Assembly (NCBI RefSeq): GCF_017104565.1
Contig: NZ_JAAGPD010000001.1
Location: 186,001-250,000, forward strand
Source of the DNA: Paraburkholderia sp. Tr-20389
Lineage (GTDB): Bacteria; Pseudomonadota; Gammaproteobacteria; Burkholderiales; Burkholderiaceae
Reading direction: 5' to 3'
Length of the DNA stretch: 64,000 bases
The position numbers and the translations under genes are program-made. A model generated the notes under the pieces. The model did not search any database. It worked only from the letters and a program-made list of their open reading frames with translations, and had not been told where the DNA came from. This document shows positions 8,301 to 16,380 of the stretch, piece by piece. Numbering within the stretch: the stretch's first letter is position 1; every line of letters begins with the position of its first letter.

Positions 8301-11037
8301 CTTCTCCGCGCGGCGGCACCATCGCGCCGCGCTCGCGCGACGGTCTCCAGCGTTTCAATTCGCCGTTCGCCGGCGGCGCGGCGGGCGCTCCGCCGCGCTT
8401 GTCCGCTGCGGGGTGGGATAGTCGGTTGGTCGAGCCGGACTGGAGGAGTTCCAGGAAGCCGGCGAAGCAGTCCTTGGCCTTCGGCAGATCGCCGTGCATG
8501 ACGCCGATCTGCCAGACGGGCACGCCCGGCAGCGCGGCGTTTTCCAGCGTTACGCGGCCGTCGCCCGCATTGCCTTCGACGTGCAGATAGGTCAGCCCCC
8601 GATCTCCGCTCTCGTAACCGCAGGGCGTGAGCTTCGCGCTGCCGACCACCATCACGGCCTTGTCGCGGAACAGGCCGGGCATCTTCTGACGTTGTGCATC
8701 GAGCCGCTGATACCAGCCGATCGCCCGGTCGAGCACCGCCTGAGTCGGCACGCCCCACCGGAACACGGCCGTCTGCTCCTCATTCGTGTGCCACCAGTTG
8801 AACTGGTTGAGCGCGGCGACGTCCGCATCGGCCAATGTGCGCCAGGTGTCCGCATTCGCAAGCTTGGTGTTCGCATCCGACAAGCCTGCCTGCAATTGCA
8901 GGAAGCCGGGCAATTCGGCCATCATCTGGCGCGCGTCGTGATCGCGAAACGGCGAGCCGAGGGTGACGAGCGCATTGCCGAACGTGTCGTCGCCCGTGAG
9001 CACCTGCATCGGCGCCCACGAACCGCCATTGGGCGTGCCGAGCATCAGGATGCGCGAGTCCGGGTGCGCGAGCATCCGGTCCCACACGTCGGCGCATTCG
9101 AGTTGCATGGCGCGCGCAAGCAGCCCGCCCATCGAGTGCGCAACGATGCGCACCGGCTGCGCGCTTTTTGCGCGCAGCGTCAGCGCCTGCTGCACGGCTT
9201 CGCCGAGCCGCTTCGCTTCTTCCTCGATCGGCTTGCGCCAGTCGTACGGAAACTCGATCACTTCGTGCGTCGTGCGAAGGAAGCTGACGAGCTCGTCATA
9301 GATCATGCCGATGGGTGCATCGGGCGTTACGCCGTCCGGCTGATCCTGCGCGTAACGCAACCTCGACAGCCCGTTGACGAGCCGCCAGCTGAGCCACACG
9401 CGCTCGCCGTTCACCTTCAGATGGCTGCCCAGAATGCCCGGCAGCAGAAACACGGCGGGCTTTTCCGGCTGCGGCTCGGCGCGGCGGCGATCGGCTCCGC
9501 GTACGCCGTCCGACGATTCGCCTGCCCACGACAGCGGCCCGATCGCCTGGAAGTCGGCGGGCGGTGCGTTCGAAATGAGCGCGTCGGCAATCAGCTTCGC
9601 CGTGCGCTCGTTGGAAAAATAGCTGAAATGCGAGACCTTGCCGCCGCGGTCGAGCACGAAGCTCGCATCGGCTGCACGCGGCGCACCGCCGTACATGGAG
9701 CGTGTCTGCACGACGAGATCGTTGTCGGTCCAGAAGAACGCGTCGGACAGCAGCGTCTTGATCCATGAGGCGAGCGAGTCGCCGTCCATGTCGCCCGCCA
9801 CCACACGCAGGTCGCCGGGCAGCGGCGTGCCGGTTCCATGCAGCCAGTCGATCAACGGGCTGTCGGGCATCTGCGCCGCGAGTCCGGGTGCTTCGCGCGG
9901 ATCCATGCGGCAGCGCGCCACTTCCGAGATGAGATCCACCAGCGCGGCGGTGACGGGCAGATTGGCTTGAGCGATCAGCCAGTGCACCACGGATAGATAC
10001 GCATCGAGCCGTCTCGACGCGAGCAGCGTGCCGCGCGCCGGACAGGCGACGCGCACGACGCGCTCGACCCGAATGTCGTTGCTGCGCACGACTTGAATGA
10101 GTTCCTTGAGATCGCGCAGGTCGTCGGCGCCGTCTGCTTTGGCGAACGGCGCAAGGTCGGAGTCGCTCAGGTTGATCCCGCTGCACGCGCGCGCAAGCAC
10201 CTCCGCGATCAGACCGCCGCGCGAATGGCTCAGCAGATGCATCCGCGCACCTTTGGGCATGGTTTTGACGAGCGCCAGTGCGTTGGCGATGGGACTCACA
10301 CCGAGCGTGGGATGTTCGAGCGCATACACGCCATTGCGATACTGATCGAAGAGGCGCTTCACTTGTGCGGCGTGTTCGGACCATAGCTTGCCGAACGTGC
10401 CGTTGGTATCGGAGAACGTGCCGTGCAGCAGCACCAGGACCGGCTGGCTCGAACCGGCGGTCAGGCTGACCGTGTCGACGCGTGTCGCGTCCGATAGCGG
10501 TCCGAGGCTGGCGAGCATGAGTCGATGAAGTCCCGGATCGATGCGATCGTCGAAATGGTCGATCACCTTGCGCGCCAGCGCACCCGCGAGCGGGCCCGTA
10601 TTGGCGCCCGTCTGGCTCGTCGGCCGGAAGATCTGGACGCTCGCGCACAACACGTCCTTCAGCAGTCCGCGCTGCTGCGTGCCACTCGCGACGCCGGCGC
10701 GTTGCAAGCCGCGCCATTGCAATTGCGACGGCACGCGGACATCGGATGATGGGGCGGCGCCTCGCTTGACTTCCTGCTGACCGAGCAGCAGGTCGCGCGC
10801 GGTGTCGGGATGAAGCACCAGGGGAGGCCCGTCCTTGATGCGGAGAATCACGACGTCGCGACCCGGCTCCGCCGATATCTTGCGTTCGGCGCCCTGGCCG
10901 CGCGTCGCTGACAAGCGCACGAATTCGCGCGATGTGCCCGCGAGCGGCAGATCGCCGGATGGAGGAACGGGCGGACTTCCGCCGGCATCGTCGGAGGACA
11001 CGACGAAGGTCACGGCTTGAGCAGTCGATGGTGTCAT
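5395..11037 (-). CDS. Giant CHAT-protease protein with two alpha/beta-hydrolase (lipase/LCAT-like) domains and a helical repeat tail
   Basis: About 1,880 residues, probably cytoplasmic (no signal peptide seen). In order: a short N-terminal region (1-130); a first alpha/beta-hydrolase domain (~195-500) with LLHGTFSDT and nucleophile elbow SHSRGG (Ser272); a second, LCAT/lipase-like domain (~525-870) with LLPGILGSHL and elbow AHSMGG (Ser635), plus LGTPNGGSW; an uncharacterised region (~930-1290); a CHAT caspase-like domain (~1290-1530) with catalytic-type His in HIAGHGE (~1370) and Cys in VFVNCCHL (~1431/1432); and a C-terminal helical, TPR-like region (~1555-1830). It stands alone: convergent with the gallate operon and followed upstream by ~700 gene-free bases. 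The start is uncertain; ATG 11037 is used, and ATG 11100 would add 21 residues. Fusing two esterase modules to a caspase-like protease suggests an autoprocessed or protease-activated phospholipase, which is inference. Confidence 0.8.
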   Translation of the reverse strand: MTPSTAQAVTFVVSSDDAGGSPPVPPSGDLPLAGTSREFVRLSATRGQGAERKISAEPGRDVVILRIKDGPPLVLHPDTARDLLLGQQEVKRGAAPSSDVRVPSQLQWRGLQRAGVASGTQQRGLLKDVLCASVQIFRPTSQTGANTGPLAGALARKVIDHFDDRIDPGLHRLMLASLGPLSDATRVDTVSLTAGSSQPVLVLLHGTFSDTNGTFGKLWSEHAAQVKRLFDQYRNGVYALEHPTLGVSPIANALALVKTMPKGARMHLLSHSRGGLIAEVLARACSGINLSDSDLAPFAKADGADDLRDLKELIQVVRSNDIRVERVVRVACPARGTLLASRRLDAYLSVVHWLIAQANLPVTAALVDLISEVARCRMDPREAPGLAAQMPDSPLIDWLHGTGTPLPGDLRVVAGDMDGDSLASWIKTLLSDAFFWTDNDLVVQTRSMYGGAPRAADASFVLDRGGKVSHFSYFSNERTAKLIADALISNAPPADFQAIGPLSWAGESSDGVRGADRRRAEPQPEKPAVFLLPGILGSHLKVNGERVWLSWRLVNGLSRLRYAQDQPDGVTPDAPIGMIYDELVSFLRTTHEVIEFPYDWRKPIEEEAKRLGEAVQQALTLRAKSAQPVRIVAHSMGGLLARAMQLECADVWDRMLAHPDSRILMLGTPNGGSWAPMQVLTGDDTFGNALVTLGSPFRDHDARQMMAELPGFLQLQAGLSDANTKLANADTWRTLADADVAALNQFNWWHTNEEQTAVFRWGVPTQAVLDRAIGWYQRLDAQRQKMPGLFRDKAVMVVGSAKLTPCGYESGDRGLTYLHVEGNAGDGRVTLENAALPGVPVWQIGVMHGDLPKAKDCFAGFLELLQSGSTNRLSHPAADKRGGAPAAPPANGELKRWRPSRERGAMVPPRGEDDLQRVEGADSLAADTRAARPLSITVVNANLKFAHGPVMIGHYRGFALTGTERVVDLLIGKTMSESLRNGRYPQTTETQLIFCNLNANLYDEKQLPRPEGVVVIGLGSEGKLHTSDAMASVRQGVIAWSQRLLERTRERERTEPFDFSSVLVGSGGIDVTAGASARFIAEGVWQANQRLALTGWPQVARLKIYELFLDRATEAWRSLQLLSAAMPGRYDVEKSVEHGAGALRRPLESSYRGADYDLISAVSQVSTEGEHEISFTLDTRRARSEVRCVATQVRLLRELVTASSNDQCQDTSIRGALFQLVVPLEIRPFLAGSTEMQIQLDQGTAGIPWELLDCAQTDGPQQQDTRPWAIRSKLIRKLRTTDDRRFVSDTDSDAQMLVIGEPDCDPTRYVRLPGARKEAEAVARLLRERHGAENVRELIGDASGQNRPNARTIITTLLERDWRIVHIAGHGEAPDASDDAATRSDEDKRKGIATRPDQDRRKGVVLSNDTFLGPREIKNMERVPELVFVNCCHLAERDARQLLTDEKRVEINRPQFAASVAEALIDIGVRCVIAAGWAVDDDAAETFATTFYRALLAGERFGDAVGQARDASWRLDGNTWAAYQCYGDANWQLRCKDSRPNSRKRSPPDHYAGVASAPALTLALEALITKLRYDDDEPDTHLERLNYLETRFGEEWGSMGTIAEAFGMACSEAGWDERAVDWYKKALDANDGSACLRAAEQHANLSAKCAWAALRVTPVNGNAGTPPQQTDIAAARERVNGALKRINTLIALSPTMERHNICASAYKRLAMIERFAQQPKAEHEALEMMLKGYYASLDRARITDDSNSFYPALNCLAAELVVRPPGEIRSLNNDLANNAESWLARKNRQSPDFWSVYSVSELNIYRWLADGTFSDHAPQLELTLARLHTRVPSVRYWRIVSGQCEFVLSRFCSAANEGEYDAAQRLLNLLRGWAEEPGQT
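6829..6900 (-). repeat. Imperfect 36-bp tandem duplication inside the CHAT domain
   Basis: Two adjacent 36-base units (6829-6864 and 6865-6900), both starting GCCTTTGCGT, encode the near-duplicate peptides TRPDQDRRKG and TRSDEDKRKG. These form a charged insertion between the CHAT His and Cys motifs. The length is an exact multiple of three, so the frame is kept. Confidence 0.8.
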
Positions 11038-11739
11038 GATCAGAAGCCCAGGTTGGACGCGGCCGGTCGTGACTCGATACTCGGTACGCCAGCACGGCAT
11101 GAGATGCGGGGCGCGCCCCGGCGTGGGAAAAGCGCTATAGATTCATAGCCCAGGAATTGTTTGGGCCAAAGGCGGGCGGTTGGGGCAATGTGCGGTAGGG
11201 CACATTGCATGCGGATTCCGGGGAGCCTGAATAAATCGCATAGACGTAGCGTTATTTCGTCGCGGGACCGACCGTGATCGGCCCCTTCGCGAACCAGAGT
11301 TCGAATTGCTGCGCGCGGATCGTGCGGCCCTTTGCTTATGTCTCCGTGAGGTCTGTCAGCACGACTTGAGGCTCGATGTCGACCGTGCGTGTCTGGGCAG
11401 GTCGCGATGCACGGTGAAGCGTTTCGTTTCGAGGTGTAGCTCGCGGAACCAGCATCGCCAGGTGTGATCGCGGGCGAACTATGCGTTGACGCATGATGAA
11501 AAGTTAGGTGTCTTATGCAGTTAAACCATCTCGCTGTTCCGCTCTCATTCTCTGATGAAGTGCGTTTGCACGACCCGCTAATCGGATAACGCAGCAACAG
11601 TAAGCGCATACAGAGAACATGTCTGATTAAACGCTATCAAGAATGACGCATTTAAAGCGATAAAAAAGCTTGCATTTCAGACGCGGAAAACTATCTTGAG
11701 TTAACAAAACGACTCTTCGCCAGGCACCGGAGGAGACCC
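11038..11739. other. Gene-free, comparatively AT-rich intergenic region
   Basis: About 700 bases between the divergent CHAT gene and the LacI regulator. A minus-strand open frame (11040-11609) has no recognisable domain, no clear ribosome-binding site and unusual composition, so I do not call it. From about 11460 to 11700 the base composition is clearly richer in A+T than the neighbouring genes, consistent with promoters for both flanking genes. No tRNA, repeat or riboswitch was recognised. Confidence 0.6.
11670..11697 (+). promoter_or_regulatory. Candidate sigma-70 promoter for the LacI-regulator gene
   Basis: TTGCAT at 11670-11675 and TATCTT at 11692-11697 are separated by 16 bases, in an A+T-rich stretch about 43 bases before the ATG at 11740. 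Called from consensus resemblance only. Confidence 0.4.
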
Positions 11740-12759
11740 ATGCCGGCTACCCGTATGATGATTGCGCGTCGCGCCGGCGTGAGCGTTGCCACGGTAGATC
11801 GTGTGCTGCGCGAAGATCAGGGCGTGCGCCCCGAAACGGCCGAACGCGTCCATCTCGCGCTGGCGACACTGCGTGACGAACGCGCGAGCCGCGGCCGGCC
11901 CGCTAAAGCGACTTCGTTCCGCGTCGCCTTCGTTTTGCCGCAAATCAATTCCCGTTTTCTCGATCAGGTCGAGCGCGATATCGCGCTTTCGGCCAGCTTC
12001 TTTCGCGAGCATCGTCTCGTGTCGTCGTTCTATCGCTGCGATCTGTCCAGCCAGCGCGACGCGGCATCACTCGCTCGGCAACTGATCGACTACGACGCAC
12101 TCGTGCTCGTGCCACTCGATTACCCGTGGATCGAGCGGATGATTCAGGACATGACCGATGCCAATGTGCCCGTCGTGACGGTCTTTTCAGATTTGCCGTC
12201 GAGCGCGCGCGCTGCCTATGTCGGTGTCGACAACCGCATCGCCGGACGAACTGCGGGGCTGCTGATGGGGCGCTTCGTCGGTTCGCGCATCGGCACGGTC
12301 GCGGTGCTGTCCGCATCGTCGCGTCTGCACGATCAGCTCGATCGCCGCACGGGCTTTTCTCAGGTGCTGGAAGAGGACTTTCGCAACCTGCGCTGGCTCA
12401 CCGAGCCCGATTTCGCCGAAGACGACGATGGCGCCGGGCTCGCCGTGCAGGGACTGATGGCCGGTCACCCGGACCTGGTCGGCGTGTACGTAACGGGTGG
12501 CGGTATTTCCGGCGTTGCGGCGACGTTGCAGGAATCGGGCGACAAGGCGCGCATCGTACTGATCGGCCACGAGTGCACGGCCGACACGCGGGCTCAACTG
12601 TCAGAGCGGGCGATCGACGTCATCCTCGATCAGGACGTGCGCGGCATCGTTCATCAGGCGGGACTCGCCGCGATCAACTTTCTGAACGACGTGCGCGGTG
12701 TACTCGCGATCCCGACGCCCGAAACCCGTATTTATCTTCGTGAGAATGCGCATGCCTGA
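11740..12759 (+). CDS. LacI-family transcriptional regulator of the polyol/sugar ABC transporter cluster
   Basis: A 339-residue LacI/GalR-type regulator. The N-terminal helix-turn-helix with hinge is visible as IARRAGVSVATVDRVL followed by VRPETAERV. The remainder is a periplasmic-binding-protein-like effector domain (FRVAFVLPQ, YVGVDNRIAGRTAG, GVYVTGGGISG). An AGGAGAC ribosome-binding site sits 5 bases before the ATG. It precedes and faces the same way as the ABC transporter and DhaLK genes, so it probably represses that operon in the absence of its polyol or sugar ligand. The ligand cannot be read from the sequence. Confidence 0.88.
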   Translation: MPATRMMIARRAGVSVATVDRVLREDQGVRPETAERVHLALATLRDERASRGRPAKATSFRVAFVLPQINSRFLDQVERDIALSASFFREHRLVSSFYRCDLSSQRDAASLARQLIDYDALVLVPLDYPWIERMIQDMTDANVPVVTVFSDLPSSARAAYVGVDNRIAGRTAGLLMGRFVGSRIGTVAVLSASSRLHDQLDRRTGFSQVLEEDFRNLRWLTEPDFAEDDDGAGLAVQGLMAGHPDLVGVYVTGGGISGVAATLQESGDKARIVLIGHECTADTRAQLSERAIDVILDQDVRGIVHQAGLAAINFLNDVRGVLAIPTPETRIYLRENAHA

Positions 12760-12872
12760 AGCTCGCGACATGCGGACGGTTCGACAGGTCCGCCAGAGCC
12801 GAATACAGCGTCCGGCGCATGGGCGCTGTCTGTGATCAGGTTGGAGACCCGACAGAGACAAGGAGAAGACAC

Positions 12873-14204
12873 ATGTTACGTCTTACGTCAGCAAGGGTAA
12901 TCGCGGCAGTCCTGGCATCGCTGGGACTAGGCTTCGGATCGGCGGCACACGCACAAGGCAAGCAGTTGACGCTATGTTGGGCCGCGTGGGATCCCGCCAA
13001 TGCGCTGGTCGAATTGTCGAAAGACTTTACGGCCAAAACCGGGATTGCGATGAAGTTCGAATTCGTGCCGTGGACGAGTTACGCGGATCGCTTTATCAAC
13101 GAACTGAATTCGCACGGAAAGCTATGCGATCTCATCATCGGCGACAGCCAGTGGATCGGCGGTGCCGCGGTCAATGGACACTACGTGAAGCTGAATGACT
13201 TCTTCGACAAGAACAAGATATCGATGAACGACTTCGTGCCCGCGACTGTCGTCGGCTACGCGGAGTGGCCAAAGGACACACCGAACTACTGGGCGCTGCC
13301 TGCAATGGCGGATGCAGTGGGTTGGACTTACCGCAAAGACTGGTTTGCACGGCCCGAACTGCGCGCGGAATTCAAGCAGAAGTACAAGCGAGAACTCGAA
13401 CCGCCGACCACGATGGACGAACTGAAGCAGACCGCCGAGTTCTTCCAGGGCCGCAAGATCGACGGCAAGACCGTGTATGGCGCGTATATCTTCACGGAAC
13501 GCGGCTCCGAAGGGATCACGATGGGCGTGACCAACATGCTCTACAACTTCGGTTTCGAATACCAGGATCCGAAGAAACCCTATCGTCTCGACGGCTTCGT
13601 CAATTCGCCGGGCGCGGTCAAGGGACTCGAATTCTATAAGGCGCTGTACAAGTGCTGCACCGCACCCGGCATGACCAACGCGTACATGCAGGAAGGGCTC
13701 GATGCGTTCAAGTCGGGGCAGGTTGCGATGCAGATGAACTGGTTTGCGTTCTTCCCGGGACTGTACAAGGATCCGAATGTCGGTGGCGACAAGATCGGCT
13801 TCTTCGTCAATCCCAAAGAGATGAAGCAGTTCACGCAGCTTGGCGGGCAAGGTATTTCCGTCGTGTCGTACTCGGATCACAAGGCGGATGCGCTCGAATA
13901 CATCAAATGGTTTGCGCAGCCTGATGTACAGAAGAAATGGTGGCAACTCGGCGGCTATTCGGCGGCGAAGTCGGTCGTGGATGCGCCGGACTTTCCGAAG
14001 AGCCAGCCATTTGCGCCTGCGTTCCTGAAGTCGATGTCGATCGTGAAGGACTTCTGGGCCGAACCTGCCTATGCCGAACTGCTGCTCGACATGCAAAAGC
14101 GCGTGCACGACTATGTGGTCGCCGACAAAGGCAGCGCGAAGGAAGCGCTCGATCTGCTCGTCAAGGACTGGAACAAGGTCTTCAAGGCAGAAGGAAAGAA
14201 CTAA
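12873..14204 (+). CDS. ABC transporter extracellular solute-binding protein (sugar/polyol type)
   Basis: A 443-residue periplasmic binding protein of the CUT1 family (SBP family 1). The start at 12873 is supported by AGGAG 8 bases upstream. It gives a clear Sec signal peptide (MLRLTSARVIAAVLASLG) with cleavage after AHA near residue 25. The mature part has the family pattern: LTLCWAAWDPANALVELSK at the N-terminus and SGQVAMQMNWFAFFPG in the middle. It is the first structural gene of the operon, followed by two permeases and two ATPases. Polyol specificity (glycerol, erythritol, dihydroxyacetone or similar) is inferred from the linked kinase genes. Confidence 0.88.
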   Translation: MLRLTSARVIAAVLASLGLGFGSAAHAQGKQLTLCWAAWDPANALVELSKDFTAKTGIAMKFEFVPWTSYADRFINELNSHGKLCDLIIGDSQWIGGAAVNGHYVKLNDFFDKNKISMNDFVPATVVGYAEWPKDTPNYWALPAMADAVGWTYRKDWFARPELRAEFKQKYKRELEPPTTMDELKQTAEFFQGRKIDGKTVYGAYIFTERGSEGITMGVTNMLYNFGFEYQDPKKPYRLDGFVNSPGAVKGLEFYKALYKCCTAPGMTNAYMQEGLDAFKSGQVAMQMNWFAFFPGLYKDPNVGGDKIGFFVNPKEMKQFTQLGGQGISVVSYSDHKADALEYIKWFAQPDVQKKWWQLGGYSAAKSVVDAPDFPKSQPFAPAFLKSMSIVKDFWAEPAYAELLLDMQKRVHDYVVADKGSAKEALDLLVKDWNKVFKAEGKN

Positions 14205-14279
14205 AGTCAAAGGGAACATGAAAGCGCGGACCGGCAAGCCGAAACGAGCTTGCCGGTCTGCGAGATAAAGGAGTCGGGC

Positions 14280-15236
14280 ATGTTGGCAAACAAGCCTTTT
14301 CCTCCGGAAGGATTGCAGACGAAAGCACAGACGCGCGCAGCCGCGCGTCTGCGCGGACTATCTGACCGGACCATCGCGTGGCTGTTCATTCTTCCGACCA
14401 TCTTGCTGCTGCTCGCCATCAACATTTTTCCGTTGATCTGGGCATTGCGGCTGTCGTTCACGAATTTCAAGTCGAATATGCCGAGCGTGCCCGCGCGCAA
14501 TGTCGGCATCGGCAATTACACGGACATCCTCACGGACGAGGACATCTGGTACGCGATGCAGGTGACGGCGCGCTTCGTGTTCTGGTCCGTCGGGCTCGAA
14601 GTTCTGCTCGGCTTCGGGCTGGCGCTGCTGATCAACCGGCAGTTTCGCGGCCATAGTTTCTGGACGACGCTGATTCTGCTGCCGATGATGCTGTCGCCCG
14701 CCGTGGTCGGCAACTTCTGGACTTTCCTGTTGCAACCGCAAACGGGTCTGTTCAACGACATCGTCAGCTTCTTCACGGGCATTCCGCCGAACTCGTTCCA
14801 GATGATCGGCGACGTGCCCCTCGCGCCCTGGACCATCGTGATGGTCGATACATGGATGTGGACGCCGTACGTGATGCTGATCTGCCTCGCGGGACTGCGC
14901 TCGATTCCCGACTACATCTACGAAGCGGCCGAAGTCGACCGTGCTTCGCCGTGGCGGCAATTCTGGTCGATCACCTTGCCGATGACGCTGCCGTTCCTGA
15001 TGCTCGCGATCCTGTTTCGCGGTATCGAGAACTTCAAGATGTTCGACATGGTGAACCTGCTGACATCGGGTGGTCCCGGTTCGGTCACGGAAACGGTATC
15101 GATCACGCTCAAGCGTGCCGCATTCGAGAAGTGGCAGACGGGTTACTCGTCCGCTCTGGCGATCATTCTGTTCGTGGTGGTGTTCGGCGCGGCGAACATC
15201 TATGTGAAGGCACTCAACCGGGTGAAACAGCGATGA
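14280..15236 (+). CDS. ABC transporter permease, MalF/UgpA type
   Basis: A 318-residue inner-membrane permease with six predicted helices, the first at about residues 38-58 (WLFILPTILLLLAINIF). The EAA loop is visible as YIYEAAEVDRASPWRQF near residue 215-235 and contacts the ATPase. AAGGAG lies 7 bases before the ATG. The stop overlaps the next start (ATGA), giving tight coupling to the second permease. It pairs with that permease to form the transmembrane channel of the CUT1-type importer. Confidence 0.88.
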   Translation: MLANKPFPPEGLQTKAQTRAAARLRGLSDRTIAWLFILPTILLLLAINIFPLIWALRLSFTNFKSNMPSVPARNVGIGNYTDILTDEDIWYAMQVTARFVFWSVGLEVLLGFGLALLINRQFRGHSFWTTLILLPMMLSPAVVGNFWTFLLQPQTGLFNDIVSFFTGIPPNSFQMIGDVPLAPWTIVMVDTWMWTPYVMLICLAGLRSIPDYIYEAAEVDRASPWRQFWSITLPMTLPFLMLAILFRGIENFKMFDMVNLLTSGGPGSVTETVSITLKRAAFEKWQTGYSSALAIILFVVVFGAANIYVKALNRVKQR

Positions 15237-16186
15237 CAGACCTTGCGCTTCAACAGTCGGTGGTGGCCGCATCGCCGCGCAGCAAGACGTTTGCCGCCGT
15301 CGTCGTGATCGCCTATGCGCTGATTGCGACCCTGCCGATCGTATGGATCATCCTCACCAGCTTCAAGACGCAGGAAGACGCGATAGCGTATCCGCCCGTC
15401 GTGGTGTTTCATCCGTCGATGGAAGGCTATGTGAATCTCTTCACGATCCGCTCGCGCCAGACGCCGGAGTTCATCGCGAGCTTGCCGCCCGCTCAAACCT
15501 GGTATGACCGCGATGTGCGCAAGCGCAATATGGTGATTGCGGGCCCATCGAAAGTCTTGCCGCGCTTCGTCAATTCACTCGTGATCGGCTTTGGTTCGAC
15601 CTTCCTCGCGGTTTTTCTCGGCACGCTTGCTGCCTATGCATTCTCGCGCTTCAAGATTCCGCTTGCCGACGATCTGTTGTTCTTCATCCTGTCCACGCGG
15701 ATGATGCCGCCCATCGCCGTCGCGATTCCGATCTATCTGATGTATCGCGCGCTGGGCCTCGCGGACAGCTATCTGGGCATGATCGTGCTGTACACGGCGG
15801 TGAATGTTTCGCTGGCCGTGTGGCTGCTCAAGGGATTCATCGACGAAATTCCGCGCGAGTATGAGGAAGCGGCACTCGTCGACGGATACACGCGTCTGCA
15901 GGCCTTCATCAAGGTGGTGCTGCCGCAGGCGATCACGGGCATCGCTGCAACCGCCATCTTCTGCCTGATCTTTGCGTGGAACGAGTATGCATTCGCGTTG
16001 CTGCTGACCAGCGGCGACGCGCAGACCATGCCGCCGTTCATTCCGTTCATCATCGGCGAGGGCGGCCAGGACTGGCCAGCCGTCGCGGCCGCCACGACCC
16101 TGTTCGTGCTGCCCATCCTGATCTTCACCGTCGTGTTGCGCAAGCACCTGTTGCGCGGCATCACCTTTGGAGCGGTGCGCAAATGA
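15233..16186 (+). CDS. ABC transporter permease, MalG/UgpE type
   Basis: A 317-residue permease. The first helix (VVIAYALIATLPIVWIILT) is followed by a long periplasmic segment (residues ~45-110), typical of the MalG-like partner. The EAA motif reads REYEEAALVDGYTRLQ around residue 210. It overlaps the upstream permease by 4 bases and the downstream small ORF by 4 bases, so all three should be translated together. It forms the importer channel with the MalF-like subunit. Confidence 0.88.
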   Translation: MTDLALQQSVVAASPRSKTFAAVVVIAYALIATLPIVWIILTSFKTQEDAIAYPPVVVFHPSMEGYVNLFTIRSRQTPEFIASLPPAQTWYDRDVRKRNMVIAGPSKVLPRFVNSLVIGFGSTFLAVFLGTLAAYAFSRFKIPLADDLLFFILSTRMMPPIAVAIPIYLMYRALGLADSYLGMIVLYTAVNVSLAVWLLKGFIDEIPREYEEAALVDGYTRLQAFIKVVLPQAITGIAATAIFCLIFAWNEYAFALLLTSGDAQTMPPFIPFIIGEGGQDWPAVAAATTLFVLPILIFTVVLRKHLLRGITFGAVRK

Positions 16187-16377
16187 AAGTCCAATCCACC
16201 ATGCCGCGCCGCCGCCTGTTCCGCCGGCGCTACTGCGAGGGCGCATCGACGGTGCTCATCGGGCTCGGCATCGCCATGCTGGTCCAGCCATTCACGGTCG
16301 ATCTCTACACGTGGTCGTTTCCCGTGATTCTGGTGGGTGCGCTGGCATTCGTCGTGACCAGCCACTTTCCGGAGTGA
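16183..16377 (+). CDS. Small two-helix membrane protein embedded in the ABC transporter operon
   Basis: A 64-residue protein starting at an ATG that overlaps the upstream stop (ATGA) and ending 3 bases before the next gene. It has a very basic N-terminus (PRRRLFRRRYCEG), then two hydrophobic stretches (about residues 21-38 and 43-58) separated by VDLYTW, so it should be a two-helix inner-membrane protein with the N-terminus inside. The tight overlaps on both sides argue that it is real. Glycerol-type ABC operons (GlpPQSTV) also carry a small membrane protein, but I cannot show homology. It may be an accessory or assembly subunit. Confidence 0.7.
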   Translation: MKVQSTMPRRRLFRRRYCEGASTVLIGLGIAMLVQPFTVDLYTWSFPVILVGALAFVVTSHFPE

Positions 16378-16380
16378 GCC

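Noticed and set aside
11040-11609. 189-codon minus-strand frame upstream of the CHAT gene
   Set aside because: No ribosome-binding site, no recognised motif, and the composition fits non-coding DNA.
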